The notes under the pieces: model-generated
What the model was told of the DNA's origin: nothing
The model's input: only the letters and a program-made list of their open reading frames with translations
Database searches by the model: none
Source of the DNA: Sarocladium kiliense
Taxonomy: Eukaryota > Ascomycota > Sordariomycetes > Hypocreales > Sarocladiaceae
Direction of reading: 5' to 3'
NCBI GenBank assembly: GCA_030734395.1
Contig: JAUZTG010000016.1
Coordinates: 806,001-870,000, forward strand
Length of the DNA: 64,000 nucleotides
Program-made: the position numbers and the translations under genes
Shown: positions 12,133-23,040 of the stretch, in pieces
Numbering within the stretch: position 1 is the stretch's first letter
Layout of the letters: each line of letters opens with the position of its first letter

Positions 12133-13593
12133 TCAGCTCTTTGGGACTCGCTCGAAGTCTTCTTCAGAACCTGTAATACCCTCATCTTGTAGCCACGACG
12201 TGATGGTCGCTGCGGCCGCTTCAGGACTATCCAGATGAAGCTGGAAGAAACCTTGCAATCGGGAAGGTGTGATCATATCGTCGGGAATGCATCGTGCGAA
12301 CTCGGACGCGAGCTGACATATTCTTTCCTCCGGGACATTCGAGTTGCATCCAGAATCCGCAGAGAACATGCGAAGAAACATTTCCTCTGCCGATCGTGGG
12401 GTGATGTTGCCCAGATGAACCCGCATGTCGACGCGACCAGGACGAATCAGGGCGCTGTCAAGGCGCTCAATGTGGTTCGTCGTCATGATCACAATTCGAC
12501 CTTCTTGCGACCCAACGCCGTCTAGAGCATTCAGGAGCCCAGAAAGCGTGCAAGTCGATACTTGCGGGCTGTCCCGCCCGCCTTTCGCATGTGCCTCCTG
12601 CGACCGATCTACCCATATGGCGTCGATGTCTTCCAATAACACAACGCATCTTGGTGGAATCTCGAGAAACATTTGCTCAAGGTCGGCGTCGCTGCCGATG
12701 CTCGGAACCTTGACTTCGTACAAGTCTAGACCGAACTCGCCAGCGATGGCAAGTGAAAGAGACGACTTGCCGGTACCAGGAGGGCCGTAGAACAAATACC
12801 CGCGGCGATAAGGCATGCTTCGACTTTCATACCGCTTCTGTGTTCTGACGTCTAAGTAGTTCCGAACATCATCGATGACGTTCTTTTTGGCGACGGTGTC
12901 AAAGTGCACCGTATCCAGACGCCGAATCGGTTTGCGGGTCTTTGGTTTCCAAGCAAGGCCATACCGGTCACGAGCGTAGACAATGACGAAGTACTGCGCT
13001 TGCTTGTCTGCAAACTCGCGACAGTTGTCCAAGAACGCCCTGACGGGATCAATAGAGTACCCAAAGCAGCTGACTTCCAGTTCTTCTGTTCCTATCCCAT
13101 CACAGGAGGGGTCTGACAGAGCCGACGTGAAGTCACTGGTGCTGCGCGAAACCAAGAAGAGCGTCCTCTCGTGAAGAAACCATCGACTTTGCCAATGTGG
13201 CAAATACTGCGTCGTATGCTTTGTTCTTTTCAAAGCGGCACCTCTATCATTGTATGATGAGCCAACTTCCGTGTGGCCAGTAAATGACCGATGGTGTCGG
13301 GGCCGGTTGGCAAGGAGCCATTTGACAACACTCCGATTCAGAGGGTCATTCGCTGGTATTGTGACAGAGGCCAGAAAGAATTGGCGAATGAAACGATATG
13401 TCGAATGCCACAGCTTTTGCGCAAAGGTCCAAGCGGTTGGGATGGTGCCAGCAATTGCAATGATGGATCCAACCTGGGTGATGCTGAGGTTCGACCACCG
13501 CAGACAGGTGTCGCGCATTAGATCTAGGCTATGTTTCCATGGATCTAGGAGTAACGTGCTTCCGGATAAGCCGACATGATGAGTGAGTGTCAT
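12133..13593 (-). CDS. BCS1-like AAA ATPase
   Basis: An intronless 486-residue AAA ATPase of the BCS1 family. Yeast Bcs1 moves the folded Rieske protein across the mitochondrial inner membrane; filamentous fungi carry many divergent paralogues of unknown role. One predicted membrane helix lies near residues 40-60, followed by a BCS1_N-like region. The AAA module has Walker A GPPGTGKSS (about 268-276), Walker B VVLLEDID (about 314) and the sensor/arginine-finger region MTTNHIERLDSALIRPGRVD. The C-terminus continues with a typical BCS1 helical segment. Because the N-terminal half is diverged, it is probably a paralogue and not the orthologue that assembles complex III. Confidence 0.88.
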   Translation of the reverse strand: MTLTHHVGLSGSTLLLDPWKHSLDLMRDTCLRWSNLSITQVGSIIAIAGTIPTAWTFAQKLWHSTYRFIRQFFLASVTIPANDPLNRSVVKWLLANRPRHHRSFTGHTEVGSSYNDRGAALKRTKHTTQYLPHWQSRWFLHERTLFLVSRSTSDFTSALSDPSCDGIGTEELEVSCFGYSIDPVRAFLDNCREFADKQAQYFVIVYARDRYGLAWKPKTRKPIRRLDTVHFDTVAKKNVIDDVRNYLDVRTQKRYESRSMPYRRGYLFYGPPGTGKSSLSLAIAGEFGLDLYEVKVPSIGSDADLEQMFLEIPPRCVVLLEDIDAIWVDRSQEAHAKGGRDSPQVSTCTLSGLLNALDGVGSQEGRIVIMTTNHIERLDSALIRPGRVDMRVHLGNITPRSAEEMFLRMFSADSGCNSNVPEERICQLASEFARCIPDDMITPSRLQGFFQLHLDSPEAAAATITSWLQDEGITGSEEDFERVPKS

Positions 13594-13931
13594 TACGTGA
13601 GGCGCTGCAGCGCACTGCTGGTGAAGGGAACCTCGAATCCGGATGTTACATCAGGCCGAGAGACCAAAGCCCCTTCAAACGGAAGATTCAGAAAGAGTGT
13701 GAAAAGAAAAGAAAGTCAAGCGTGAAATCTATAAAGGAAAGCCATCCGAAACAACCATTGATGCCATACAAATGACGTGCGAGCGAGCGTCACCTTCGTG
13801 CAATTGGAAAGATTTTAAGATTGTACGAAGCCGGGCATTGCCGATCAGCCACAACCAGAAAGCCTGCGCCACACAGCCACACCAACACCAATCCTCAGAG
13901 CCAAACCAGGTCTCCCTCATCCCCGTCCATC
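13594..13931. other. Short intergenic region
   Basis: 338 bp between two minus-strand genes, with a purine-rich tract near 13690-13745. No gene seen. Confidence 0.5.
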
Positions 13932-15802
13932 TCAAAGCTCACCCTTCCTGATACCCTCCTTGATAATCTGCGCTCCGTGCTCAGCGACGCCGTAAACAAC
14001 GGCTTGAGAATTGTTTCGCGGCGCGACGGGGATGATGCTGGCATCACACACCCTGAGGTTGGCACATCCATACACACGCAAGTTGTCATCAACCACGCCG
14101 CCCATTTCCTGCGACATCATCGAGCAGGTGCCGACATAGTGATGTGCGCTATTAAGAACGGCTCGGATGTAGTCTCTCGCCTTCTCAATATCAGTGAAGC
14201 GATCCTCTTGTGGCTTTAAGAGCATCGCAAACGGTGTCAGCCGTGTTAAGTCCGTTTCAGCGAACATCAAGTAGCGTGCAAGGATCTCGATGTCAAGAGG
14301 GTGCCCGACTAAACCCAGGTCCACAGTCATGCCTGTATTCTTGTCGGAATGGTGGTGAGAGCTGCTGTCGATATGCACGGAACCTCGGGAAATAGGATGA
14401 GAAAGCATCATAGCGATGGTGAAATGGTTCCCTGGCGCTCGATACAGCGGGTTGTCCGACTCCCACGGTGCAAACCCTGGGACGAACATGAAGCGTACAG
14501 CTGCCTCCGTTGAACTCGTTATTTCGCCCCTGATATAAGTCTCCCAGGCCTTCTTGAAAGCCGGCGTCACGATCGAAGAACCGACTGATCCTGATGCACT
14601 GTCATCCAGTAGCTGCCCGATCCCCTTCAGCCCTTGCTCGTCAGTTACCTCCCTCAGGGGCATTGGTGCAAAACACAGATTAGTGCTTCTGCCGACAGGA
14701 CCCCCTTTGCCTTGCTCGTACGTCTCTCTAGCCGCAGCAACTGCCTCAGGCTCCTGCCTGAAGAAGGGATCGAGAGTTTCCACCTCGTCGCGCACCTCCA
14801 TGCTAAACCCAGCGTATACGTGGTTCTGGAAGTTCTCTCCAACATACGGATTGTCAACAACGACGTCTATACCTAACTTCTCTAAGCGAGATCTGCTGCC
14901 GATGCCGGAAAGCTCGAGGATTCTCGGCGAGTTAATCGCACCTGCTGCTAAGATAACTTCCTTGCGTGCATGCACGGCTGTTGTACTCCCATATTTGGAT
15001 TTGAAAAGGACTCCATCCGCAATGGGCACGCCGTTGGGAGCATCTTTTTTGAAGACAATCTTGTAAACGGTGGACCCTGTGAGGACCGTTAAGTTCGTTC
15101 TTGACCTGGCAGGCTCCAAGTACGCATTTGCCGAATAGCATCTAGCCTTCGAAACTGGATCAATGGCGTCAAGGTTTGCAATGACGCCCCGTTGCGTGGC
15201 GGAAAAGGAGTCACAGGGTGAGTAACTCGAGCTCAGCCATGCTGTCTGTCTAAGTCTTCAGCCATCTAGCTTCGATCTCCGACTCGTTGCCTACCAAGTG
15301 GATGGGCCCGGAACCCTCGCTTGCTCCCGTCGGATAGTGAATTGTTACGGCTTTCCGAGTCGCTCGATCTATTGCATCGTAACCCCAACCGTTGTTGCCA
15401 AGCTCTTTCCAGAAGTCCAGGTTGGACCGCGTGCTTGGGGCAAAGGCAAAGCCATTGATCCCGCTTGTACCTCCAAGCATGCGGCCCTGAGGCATCGGCA
15501 ACGAGTTCCCTTTTCGTCCCGACTGATCGGGTGCAATGTCAGGCCCGTCGTATCAACGGTTAGGTTGATGCCTCCAAAGAAGTGGGACTGACCTGAAGGG
15601 AGGATCTGAATGCCCAGTCCATTGGACTATTCCTTAGAAATGGCCACATCCCAGGAGTCTGTACTTTCAGATCTGAGCTGTGATCCTCACCAGACTCAAG
15701 TACAGCGACTTGCACAGCTGGGTCCTCAGACAGCCGAGCAGCCAGAACCAGGCCTGCCGTTCCACCCCCGATGATGATCATGTCGAAAGTGTCCAGCGCC
15801 AT
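13932..15802 (-). CDS. GMC oxidoreductase (AA3-like), internal join uncertain
   Basis: An FAD-dependent glucose-methanol-choline oxidoreductase. Exon 1 (15802-15593) carries the dinucleotide motif IIIGGGTAG. Exon 2 starts at 15522 and has the GMC signature GRMLGGTSGIN. The last exon, ending at 13932, holds AYLEPARSRTNLTVLTG, the catalytic His in HHYVGTCSM (about 517) and a C-terminal Asn (PRNNSQ) where many members have a second His. The join near 15245-15295 is unclear. A 49-bp GT-AG intron (15294-15246) gives an in-frame 583-residue protein but drops about 16 residues of conserved-looking sequence. Reading through instead hits a stop at about 15251 that a one-base shift would bypass. No signal peptide is seen. 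The family is certain; intactness is not. Confidence 0.82.
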
Positions 15803-17902
15803 TGTACACAGCTGCTATACGAGGAACCCGAGCGTTGTAGTTGAAGAGACCAGACCATAACGGAGCGCAGCACAAGTATTGCAGTGATTGCATTGCCCCC
15901 GAAGCAAATGATTCTCATGTGCAGCGCGGGGGGAAATAAAAGGCCCCCATGTTGCGAAGGGCTTGACTGTCGATTCCTGGTCATATGACAGCTCATTGAG
16001 ACACTCGGACTCGAGGTCTGACACTTCAATAACGCACATCTCGTGTCAGTACCTATGATAACCTATCCACAGAGACCTCTCCCAAGAGGGTCGTTCAGCG
16101 CATCAGGCCGTGCCGAGAACCCGAGCTCCGACTTTATACGAGTCGCTCACATACGCTGAGTAACCTGATGATTGTACAGCCAGTGGCATGATTTCCCTAT
16201 CCCGTGCGGGGTCCAGATATTGGAGCAGACCTTTCGGGGAGACCCCGCCTGGTCGGCGATAAAAGGGACCGAGGACACCGACCGCAATCATAGAGAGTGC
16301 GATAGGGACGTGAAGTGCCTCACTCGAAAGCCTGGTGCAGTTAAGTCTTGAAGGTTGACCTTCGCGGTCCGTTGAGAATGTAGGAGTATGGAACGGGGTA
16401 ACATCCCTCGGGGTTCAATGAGCAGTAACTGGGACCTTGAAGATAAATACGACCAAGATTCAGGCTGGTGAAAAAGATCACGACCCCGTTGTGAGCCGGT
16501 GAACCAATCCGGGCCAGCATTGACGGGCACCAAAGCCTTACGGCTACTCTCAGACTAAGATCTCTTCTCTGCACTATATTCAGAAGTTCTGGGAAAATTG
16601 CCTGTGTGGTATCTGCATTCGGAAGATGGTAATAGGCAAAATCCAGTACCAAGCAAATTGCTCAGCGCGGGTTGCATACCGAGAACTGCTGCGCCGCTCT
16701 CCATCGCGGGGCTTCGTATATGCTCGGATGGCGATTTTCTCGCATATTTCGAGAAAAACATGCCTGAAGTTGTCGACAGAAGTATGACCGAGGATATGAG
16801 CGTCCCAGAGACGAGAGACTTTCCAATTTGAGCGCTGTACATCCTGGCTTCTGAACATGGCCTACCCTCTTCCTCTTCCTCTTTAACGCAGTCAAAGAGG
16901 AAGGCATCACGATGGGCTGTTTGCCTCTGTGCATGTCGACCTGCATATCTCATTGGAGCGAGTGATCCCTTCGCGACATACCACTGTGACTGGGCCGTGG
17001 GCAACAGCGTGGGCCACATTGTCTCATGAACAGACCTCAGAAGCCTCAGTGTGTTGTACCGATACCCAAAATCAGGCGTAAATCTACCTGGCGACATTCG
17101 AAGCCATAGAGGGCTCATCAAAGCTTGCTAAAATAAACACAGGAGCCCGAAGGAGCTCGAAGCTGGCCGCTCAGATGCAGCCGCCACCCGCGGACGCCGC
17201 AGCAAGACTCTGGGACTCAATAATTGCTCGAAACCTTCCTAGAGCCCACATAAGACGGCGTATCACCGAGAGACTGCTTGCGTAAAGTCTGGTCAATTAT
17301 ACCCTGTCAGTCTGGTTCGCTGCAGCTGGTAGCGGACCCCTGCCGAAGTCACCTAAGCCGGTACCTTTGAGGCGACAATCCTTCCCGATGCTACGTCCCG
17401 AGGGCTGTTGAATGCAAGGATGACTGGGGAGTATCGCTGATCACCATGGTCTCGGCCGAGTGGGTGTCAGCATAGCTTGTACCACCCGGGGGCATCCAAC
17501 GGCGACGGATCTTAGATCTTCAAACGCCGGGCCAAGGGAGCCATACTTCCTTTCAAGTATGTTATGGAGTTGATGGATGCCGCATTACTATCAGTGGCTC
17601 CTGATGGAGCAAATGGAAGAGCTATCCCGATGAGCAAGTCATTGGCTCTTCATTCTTGACCTCTGCTCTCTGAGTCCAACCCGGAAACCCATGACACGGG
17701 ATAAGGGGACTAAGCCTTTCCCCTGCACATATGTAATCTATTAAGAGGCGTAGAATCTACTTAGCCGTGAAACCCCATCTTGGCAACTTCACGGAATGCT
17801 ACTATTAAAGCCACACATATCCTGGTTCAAGTTGCCGCAAACTTTTGCCTTGGAGCTACCAGGTCGCCCGAGCCCTATCGTATCCTCGGAGACATTGCCG
17901 CA
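15803..17902. other. Gene-poor stretch with unassigned ORFs
   Basis: 2.1 kb between the start of the GMC gene and the start of the FAD oxidase, so it includes both promoters. The longest ORF, minus strand 16555-17121 (188 codons), has a Glu run and no domain I recognise; overlapping minus-strand ORFs occur in other frames. It could be a decayed gene or chance. Confidence 0.4.
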
Positions 17903-19395
17903 ATGGTCACCATGCTGCAAAGATTTGTCGCCATCATTTCTCTCTGCGCATCAGTCGTGTGTGGTACCGATGTGATTGAGAAAGATGTGGTCATTATTGG
18001 TGGCGGTGCTTCTGGCGCATATGCTGCGTTCCGTCTTCGCGAAGACTTTGGAAAGTCAATTGCCCTCATAGAGAAGCAAAAGATCCTTGTAAGTATCTGA
18101 GCCCAATAAGCGAAGATAAGAACACTTTTTTCTGACGTCAGATCTTTCGTTAGGGCGGTCATGTGGACTCCTGGACGGACGAGTCTGGCCGAACGTACGA
18201 TCATGGCGTCGTGACGTTCATTGACGCTGGAAATGCCACCACATTCATGGAGCGACTGGGACTTGGATTGGGCACTTTTCCTCGAGCGACAGTCACACAA
18301 GAGTATTTCGATTTCCGCACCGGCGAAGCTGTCGACTTCCAGCCTCAGCCATTCCCAGCCCAGCTTGCAGCGCTCGAAGAGTTCAGGGTCCAAGCAGAGA
18401 AGTTCGAGTCAATCATTCAAGCGCCAGGATACTTTAACTTCCCTGAGCCGGATGATATCCCCGAAGAGCTCTTGATGCCTTTCGGCGAGTGGATTGAAAA
18501 ACACAATCTACAGACTGCGATGCCCTTCATACACTCCAGCACGGGGCTGGGTGTTGGAAATATGACCCGTGAGCTGACCCTCTACGCGCTCCAGGCCTTT
18601 GGCGCTTCCATGGCTCGGTCAACACTGGGCTCTCAAGGCAGCTTTGTTCCCGCGACTCTTCGTAACCAAGATATCTACGACGCCATCGGAAAGACACTTG
18701 GCAAAGATGTGTACTACCAGAGTACCGTAGTTGAATCGCAGCGTAGTAAGAAAGGCGTGACGGTCTTGGTTAGGGACAGCATCACGAACGAAGTCACTAA
18801 AATTGAGGCCAAGAGACTGCTGATCTCCATTCCTCCGACACCGAAGAACACAGCAGTGTTTGATCTGGACAAGAACGAACAAGATGTGTTAGGCAAACTC
18901 TACTACAACAATGAGTATACTGGTCTGGTCAATAACGAAAACCTGGCAGCGAATTGGTCATACTTCAATATGCCGGCTGCATCTGCCCCAGACAACTACT
19001 TGGTTCTCCCGGAGGCGCCATTCCTGGCACGCATCGATGCGATGGGCAACGGAACGATCTTCCGACTGACTTTCGTCGGAGATACGAACACCAGCGCATG
19101 CGAGGCCAAGTCTCTCATGCAAAAGGACCTCGATCGGCTCGTGGAGTCTGGTGCGATCGAACCAGCCGAAGACGGGGACAACACCCTTTCCTGGGTTGAC
19201 TTCTCGGTTCACGATTCTATACATGCTCGCGTGTTGCGCGAGGAGGTCGAGGGCGGCTTCTTCCAGCGTTTCAATGCGCTCCAAGGCCAACGATCGACTT
19301 GGTGGACGGGAGGTGCTTGGGCGGTAAACTTCCAGACTCATTTATGGGAGTACGATGATCTGATTATTCCTATGATGTTGGAAGGATTGGACTAA
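17903..19395 (+). CDS. Secreted FAD oxidoreductase, beta-cyclopiazonate dehydrogenase-like
   Basis: A 475-residue flavoprotein of the NAD(P)-binding Rossmann/amine-oxidase-like group; many fungal members are annotated as beta-cyclopiazonate dehydrogenase-like. Exons are 17903-18088 and 18154-19395. Residues 4-20 form a hydrophobic signal peptide ending VVCG. The FAD motif IIGGGASG (31-38) and the ALIEKQK strand end follow. The intron splits this from GGHVDSWTD, the second conserved flavin-contacting loop. Several Asn-X-Thr sites support the secretory route. No product-specific partner such as a PKS-NRPS is in the window, so the cyclopiazonate name should be read only as family resemblance. 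It converges with the P450 at 19533, with 137 bp between stops. Confidence 0.85.
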
Positions 19396-19532
19396 GTTCA
19401 AGGAACCTGCTATCTACAACAGAGACGACTCAAAATTGAAACAAGGCGTTTCGTAACGGAAGTTCTGTAACCAAGACCTCAGAAACGAAGAAGAATACGG
19501 TGCTGGAATAGACAAGAAGTCCTGTGAAACCT

Positions 19533-21164
19533 TCAGTCACGCATCGGATCTGCTGCCAGTGCCTTCTCGTAAGCCTCCTCAACCATAGCCAGACGCTCTT
19601 CGCTGCAAGGCTTGAGATCGAAGTCGAACGGGTTCGGGCCAACGTTAAAGCCGTGTACGAAGTCATAAAACGGCGGAATAATCTCCTTGCCGGACGCGTC
19701 GCGAGCTCTTTTGATGTCGCAAGCCCAAATCAACATCATTGCCTGAATGTACACGTTTCGAGTCCCAACAAGCATTCCAGGACATTGTCGTCGCCCAGCG
19801 CCGAAGAGTACAGTGTTGTTGAGAGTTGGGTACTCCGTCAATGGCTCCTTGTACGTTGGGAACCCTGGCTCCAGCCATCGCTCAGGCTTGAATTCGTTTG
19901 GCTCGGGGTATGTCTCGGGGTTGCGCCCACAAGCCCATGTCACAATGTGTACGACAGACCCAGCAGGGAGGTGATAACCCTCATAGACGTCATCCTTCAT
20001 CAAGACATGAGGCACACCACCGGGTGTCACGGGCCAGACACGAGTCATCTCGGTGACGAAGGCTCGCATGATGGGTAGGTTGGGTACATCGTCCAGAGTC
20101 GGTAATCGTTTGCCGCCAACAACCCTCTCCATCTCGTCTTTGACGCGGGTCCACCATTCAGGGTGACGTGTAGCAGCGAGAATAAAAGACTTGAGGTTGT
20201 GTGAGGTAGTGCCAAAAGCTGTGTACACCGCGCCAACAAGGTGAACAGCCTCGTGCTCAGTCATCGTGTATTTGCCCTTCTCCCGAGCCAGATCCTCCAT
20301 GCAGAGGCGCGCCCATGAGGGGACGTTTCGTCCATTCTCGAGATCTTCACGCGTGAAGTTCCACATTCTGTAATAGAACTCCTCATCGCGACGCGAAAGC
20401 TGTCTGATGTAGCGCTTCCAAGGGGCGATGGACTCAGGGAGGTATCGCATCCAGGGGAGGACGTCTACAAGATACGCGCCAGGTTGCACTGTCTGCTCAA
20501 TCTTGTGAGTGATGTCCATGATCTCGGTCTGAGGCCCTTTACGGTCTGGCATGGCCCTCCCGTACAGCAGCCGGCTTCCCATGACTGTGCTCCAATGGTC
20601 GAAGATTTCCTCGTATTCTGACGGGTTGCGGACAATGTCGCGAAGCATACGGAAGGACTCGAGCCACTGGTAAGGCTCGTACTCAGAGGCTGCACTTCGC
20701 GTCAGAAGCGAAGCGATGATCCCTCGTCGCTCCCTCAGTTCTTTGCTTTGAGGCATCAGCAATAGATGCAAATCCTGGGTCAGCATGGATGCCGCAGGGG
20801 CCTGAGGTCTACTGCTATAGATTGCGCCACGAGCTCGGACAAGGTCGTCTACGACGCGTTCGCTGCCCAAGAGGATGTGGCTCTGGCCGAGAATATTGAG
20901 CTGTACGATAGGACCAAACTGCTCGACATATTCGCCAAACTTAACCCAAGAGTGCTTCTCAGGGATCTCAAGGAGGTTGCCGACGACGGGCAGGCCTTCA
21001 ACGCACTTAGCCTCACGGACTCATTAAATCGCAGCGGACTAGAATCACGCACCTTTCGGACCGGGCAACGGCTTCGTTCCAGCTGGTCGTTTGGAAGACC
21101 AGAGCTTCAGAGCGAGCAGCAACAGCGCCGCGCCTGTCGCTGCCAAGGTGAGGGTGTTGGCCAT
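19533..21164 (-). CDS. Cytochrome P450 (microsomal)
   Basis: A 524-residue membrane-anchored P450. Exon 1 (21164-21053) encodes the N-terminal helix and the proline hinge PLPGPKG, and exon 2 (20995-19533) the rest; the 58-bp intron splits the hinge Gly codon. Visible core motifs are the I-helix AFGTTS, the K-helix ExxR as EMTR, the PERW-type motif FKPERWLEPG and the haem loop FGAGRRQCPG (Cys about 441). It resembles fungal P450s grouped with O-methylsterigmatocystin oxidoreductase, but I cannot assign a CYP family. The ATG at 21164 was chosen because it starts directly before the anchor helix; an upstream in-frame ATG at 21326 would put 54 residues in front of it. Confidence 0.93.
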
Positions 21165-21973
21165 TTCTCCCAAGCGAGGTTGTGCGGTATATAGATATAT
21201 GTCTCGTTTAGGAGAAGCTATTCGAGGAGGCTTACCTCTCCCAAGCGTTGGTGATGAGGGGAAGTTAACCACATTCCAGAGAATGGCTTTATCTCTAGCC
21301 AGAACATACTTTACAGAGGGAGCCAATCATTCGGAGCGCAAAGCGTCAAGTCATGCAGCTTGCCCCGGTCGACTCCATCAGGACAGATTCTGGGAGGGGC
21401 CAGCCATTGCGTCCCCGCAGGTTCATAGACTAACCTAGCACGCACCTAACGGTGTGTATAGGCATCATATGGTATGGTTCGTGTTCAGTGCGAGGATCTT
21501 ATCTTTCTGCAACCTATGCGTACACAGCGTCAAGAGTCCAAGTCTCAGCAGCAAGAAACTCTTGGAGTGTCTGGGGCGCGAGGGTGATTAGGGCCGAGCA
21601 AGGTCGTAGTTTCTACATTGATGCCGCTAATGCCGGCAATACGTGGCAAAAGAACCCTCACGTCATGCTTTGGGAAGAATCCTTGGTAGATCTGTCTGAT
21701 CCTGGTCTCTGGCGTCTGACGGTGCATTTATCGCGCTGTACTGAGAGACACTATATATTCAAGGTAAGCGTTCTTCAATCAGATCTCAAAGGATGCGAAT
21801 AGGCTCTTTGTCAGATATCTAGCTCAATCGGAGCACTTTCGCTGAAAGACAATGTCTCAAGAAGAAAGTGAATTACTATGATCCAGGCGAGAGGTGATGT
21901 AACAGATGAGAAGCGGTGTACACGCATTGCCGCGCATCGTCTCATCCATGTCCCCGAAGATGACACCCCTGCT
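21165..21973. other. Intergenic, no gene seen
   Basis: 809 bp between the P450 start and the LPMO stop, both on the minus strand. No supported gene. Confidence 0.5.
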
Positions 21974-23040
21974 TTACACGCACTGAGAGTACCACTCGTT
22001 CGTGGCCTTACAGGTTCCCGAGGAACAGCACTTGGCCCCAGTCCATCCACTTCCGCCACACTGTCCGTAGAGTGCCGCACAGCTAGGGTTGGTAGGATTG
22101 GTAGGATTGGTCGGGTTGGACGGGTTACCGCCAGAGTTGCCGCCACCGGACCAGACAGCCGGACCCGGGAATGTGAAGGGCTTGATCCCGTTGTAGACGC
22201 TCATAGTAGCATACGGGTCGTTGTTCTTGTAGGCGCCAGGGAACTTGACCATGGGCCCGGGGCTGCCATTGCCACCGTTCTGGACCTTGACCTGCACGCA
22301 AGAGAGATAGTGCTCAGGCTGGCTAACGTGCGACCGATGGACACCTATTCGATCACTTGTAAGTCGAACCGCCCGGATTATAGAACAAGTATCTTCAGAG
22401 GGGAGTAGACTCACCAATGTGCTCAAAGCGCACCAAATACTCGCCATTGGGAGTATCGGCAGGAATCTTGGCAGCAAGCCAGTTCTTGTTGTGTGAGCAC
22501 CACGCAGAGTTGGTGAAGTCGCCTCCAGTGTTGCAGACACCCTCTTGATAAATCTTAAACCAGTCACCATCGCCAGCATAGGCCTTGACGTTGTCTCCAG
22601 GCGCTCTGGACATGTATACGAGTCCGGGACCTAAGAAGCGGAGCGTGTCAGCTATGCTGCTTTCATGAAAGCCGAAAGACGAAAGCGATAATCGAGACAG
22701 AGCAACACATACCAGGATGTTGGAAGTTACCACCCATATTCAGTCGCACGCGAAGCTCAGAGCCAGCGTTAATGGTCAGAACCTCGGTGCTACCAGCGTT
22801 GGAGCTAGCACCCTGGTTGCAACGAGAATCAGCACCGACATCGATGTAAGAGTTGTCGCGAATGTCGGCAGCTGGGTTCGAGGAGAACTTGATAGGGTTG
22901 TACCAAGTTTGGCGAGTGAAACGACGGATGTACTTCATGCTGGACTGCGGAGAGCCGTTAAGCATGACATTCTCGAAGAAGTAGTGGGCTGAAGCGACTT
23001 CGGCAACGCCCAGGAGGGTCGCGAGAACGTTGATCTTCAT
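21974..23040 (-). CDS. AA9 lytic polysaccharide monooxygenase with C-terminal CBM1
   Basis: A 304-residue secreted copper monooxygenase that oxidatively cleaves cellulose. Exons are 23040-22713, 22630-22415 and 22344-21974. The signal peptide (1-18) ends in ASA, exposing His19 as mature residue 1, the first histidine-brace ligand. The second copper His lies in NFQHPGPGLVYMS, joined exactly across intron 1. For intron 2 the acceptor at 22345 restores RFEHIGVHRSHVSQPEHYLSC. The active-site Tyr follows a Glu-His pair where Gln-Phe is more usual. An Asn-Pro-Thr repeat linker leads to a canonical CBM1 (YGQCGGSGWTG then CKATNEWYSQC). It is probably induced on plant cell walls and regulated by carbon source. 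Confidence 0.96.
22087..22123 (-). repeat. Short coding repeat, Asn-Pro-Thr linker
   Basis: Near-identical 9-bp units encode the NPT repeats between the AA9 catalytic domain and the CBM1. Such a tract can change linker length by slippage. Confidence 0.6.

Noticed and set aside
16555..17121. 188-codon minus-strand ORF
   Set aside because: No motif, signal peptide or family resemblance, and it overlaps other ORFs of similar quality; not called as a gene.
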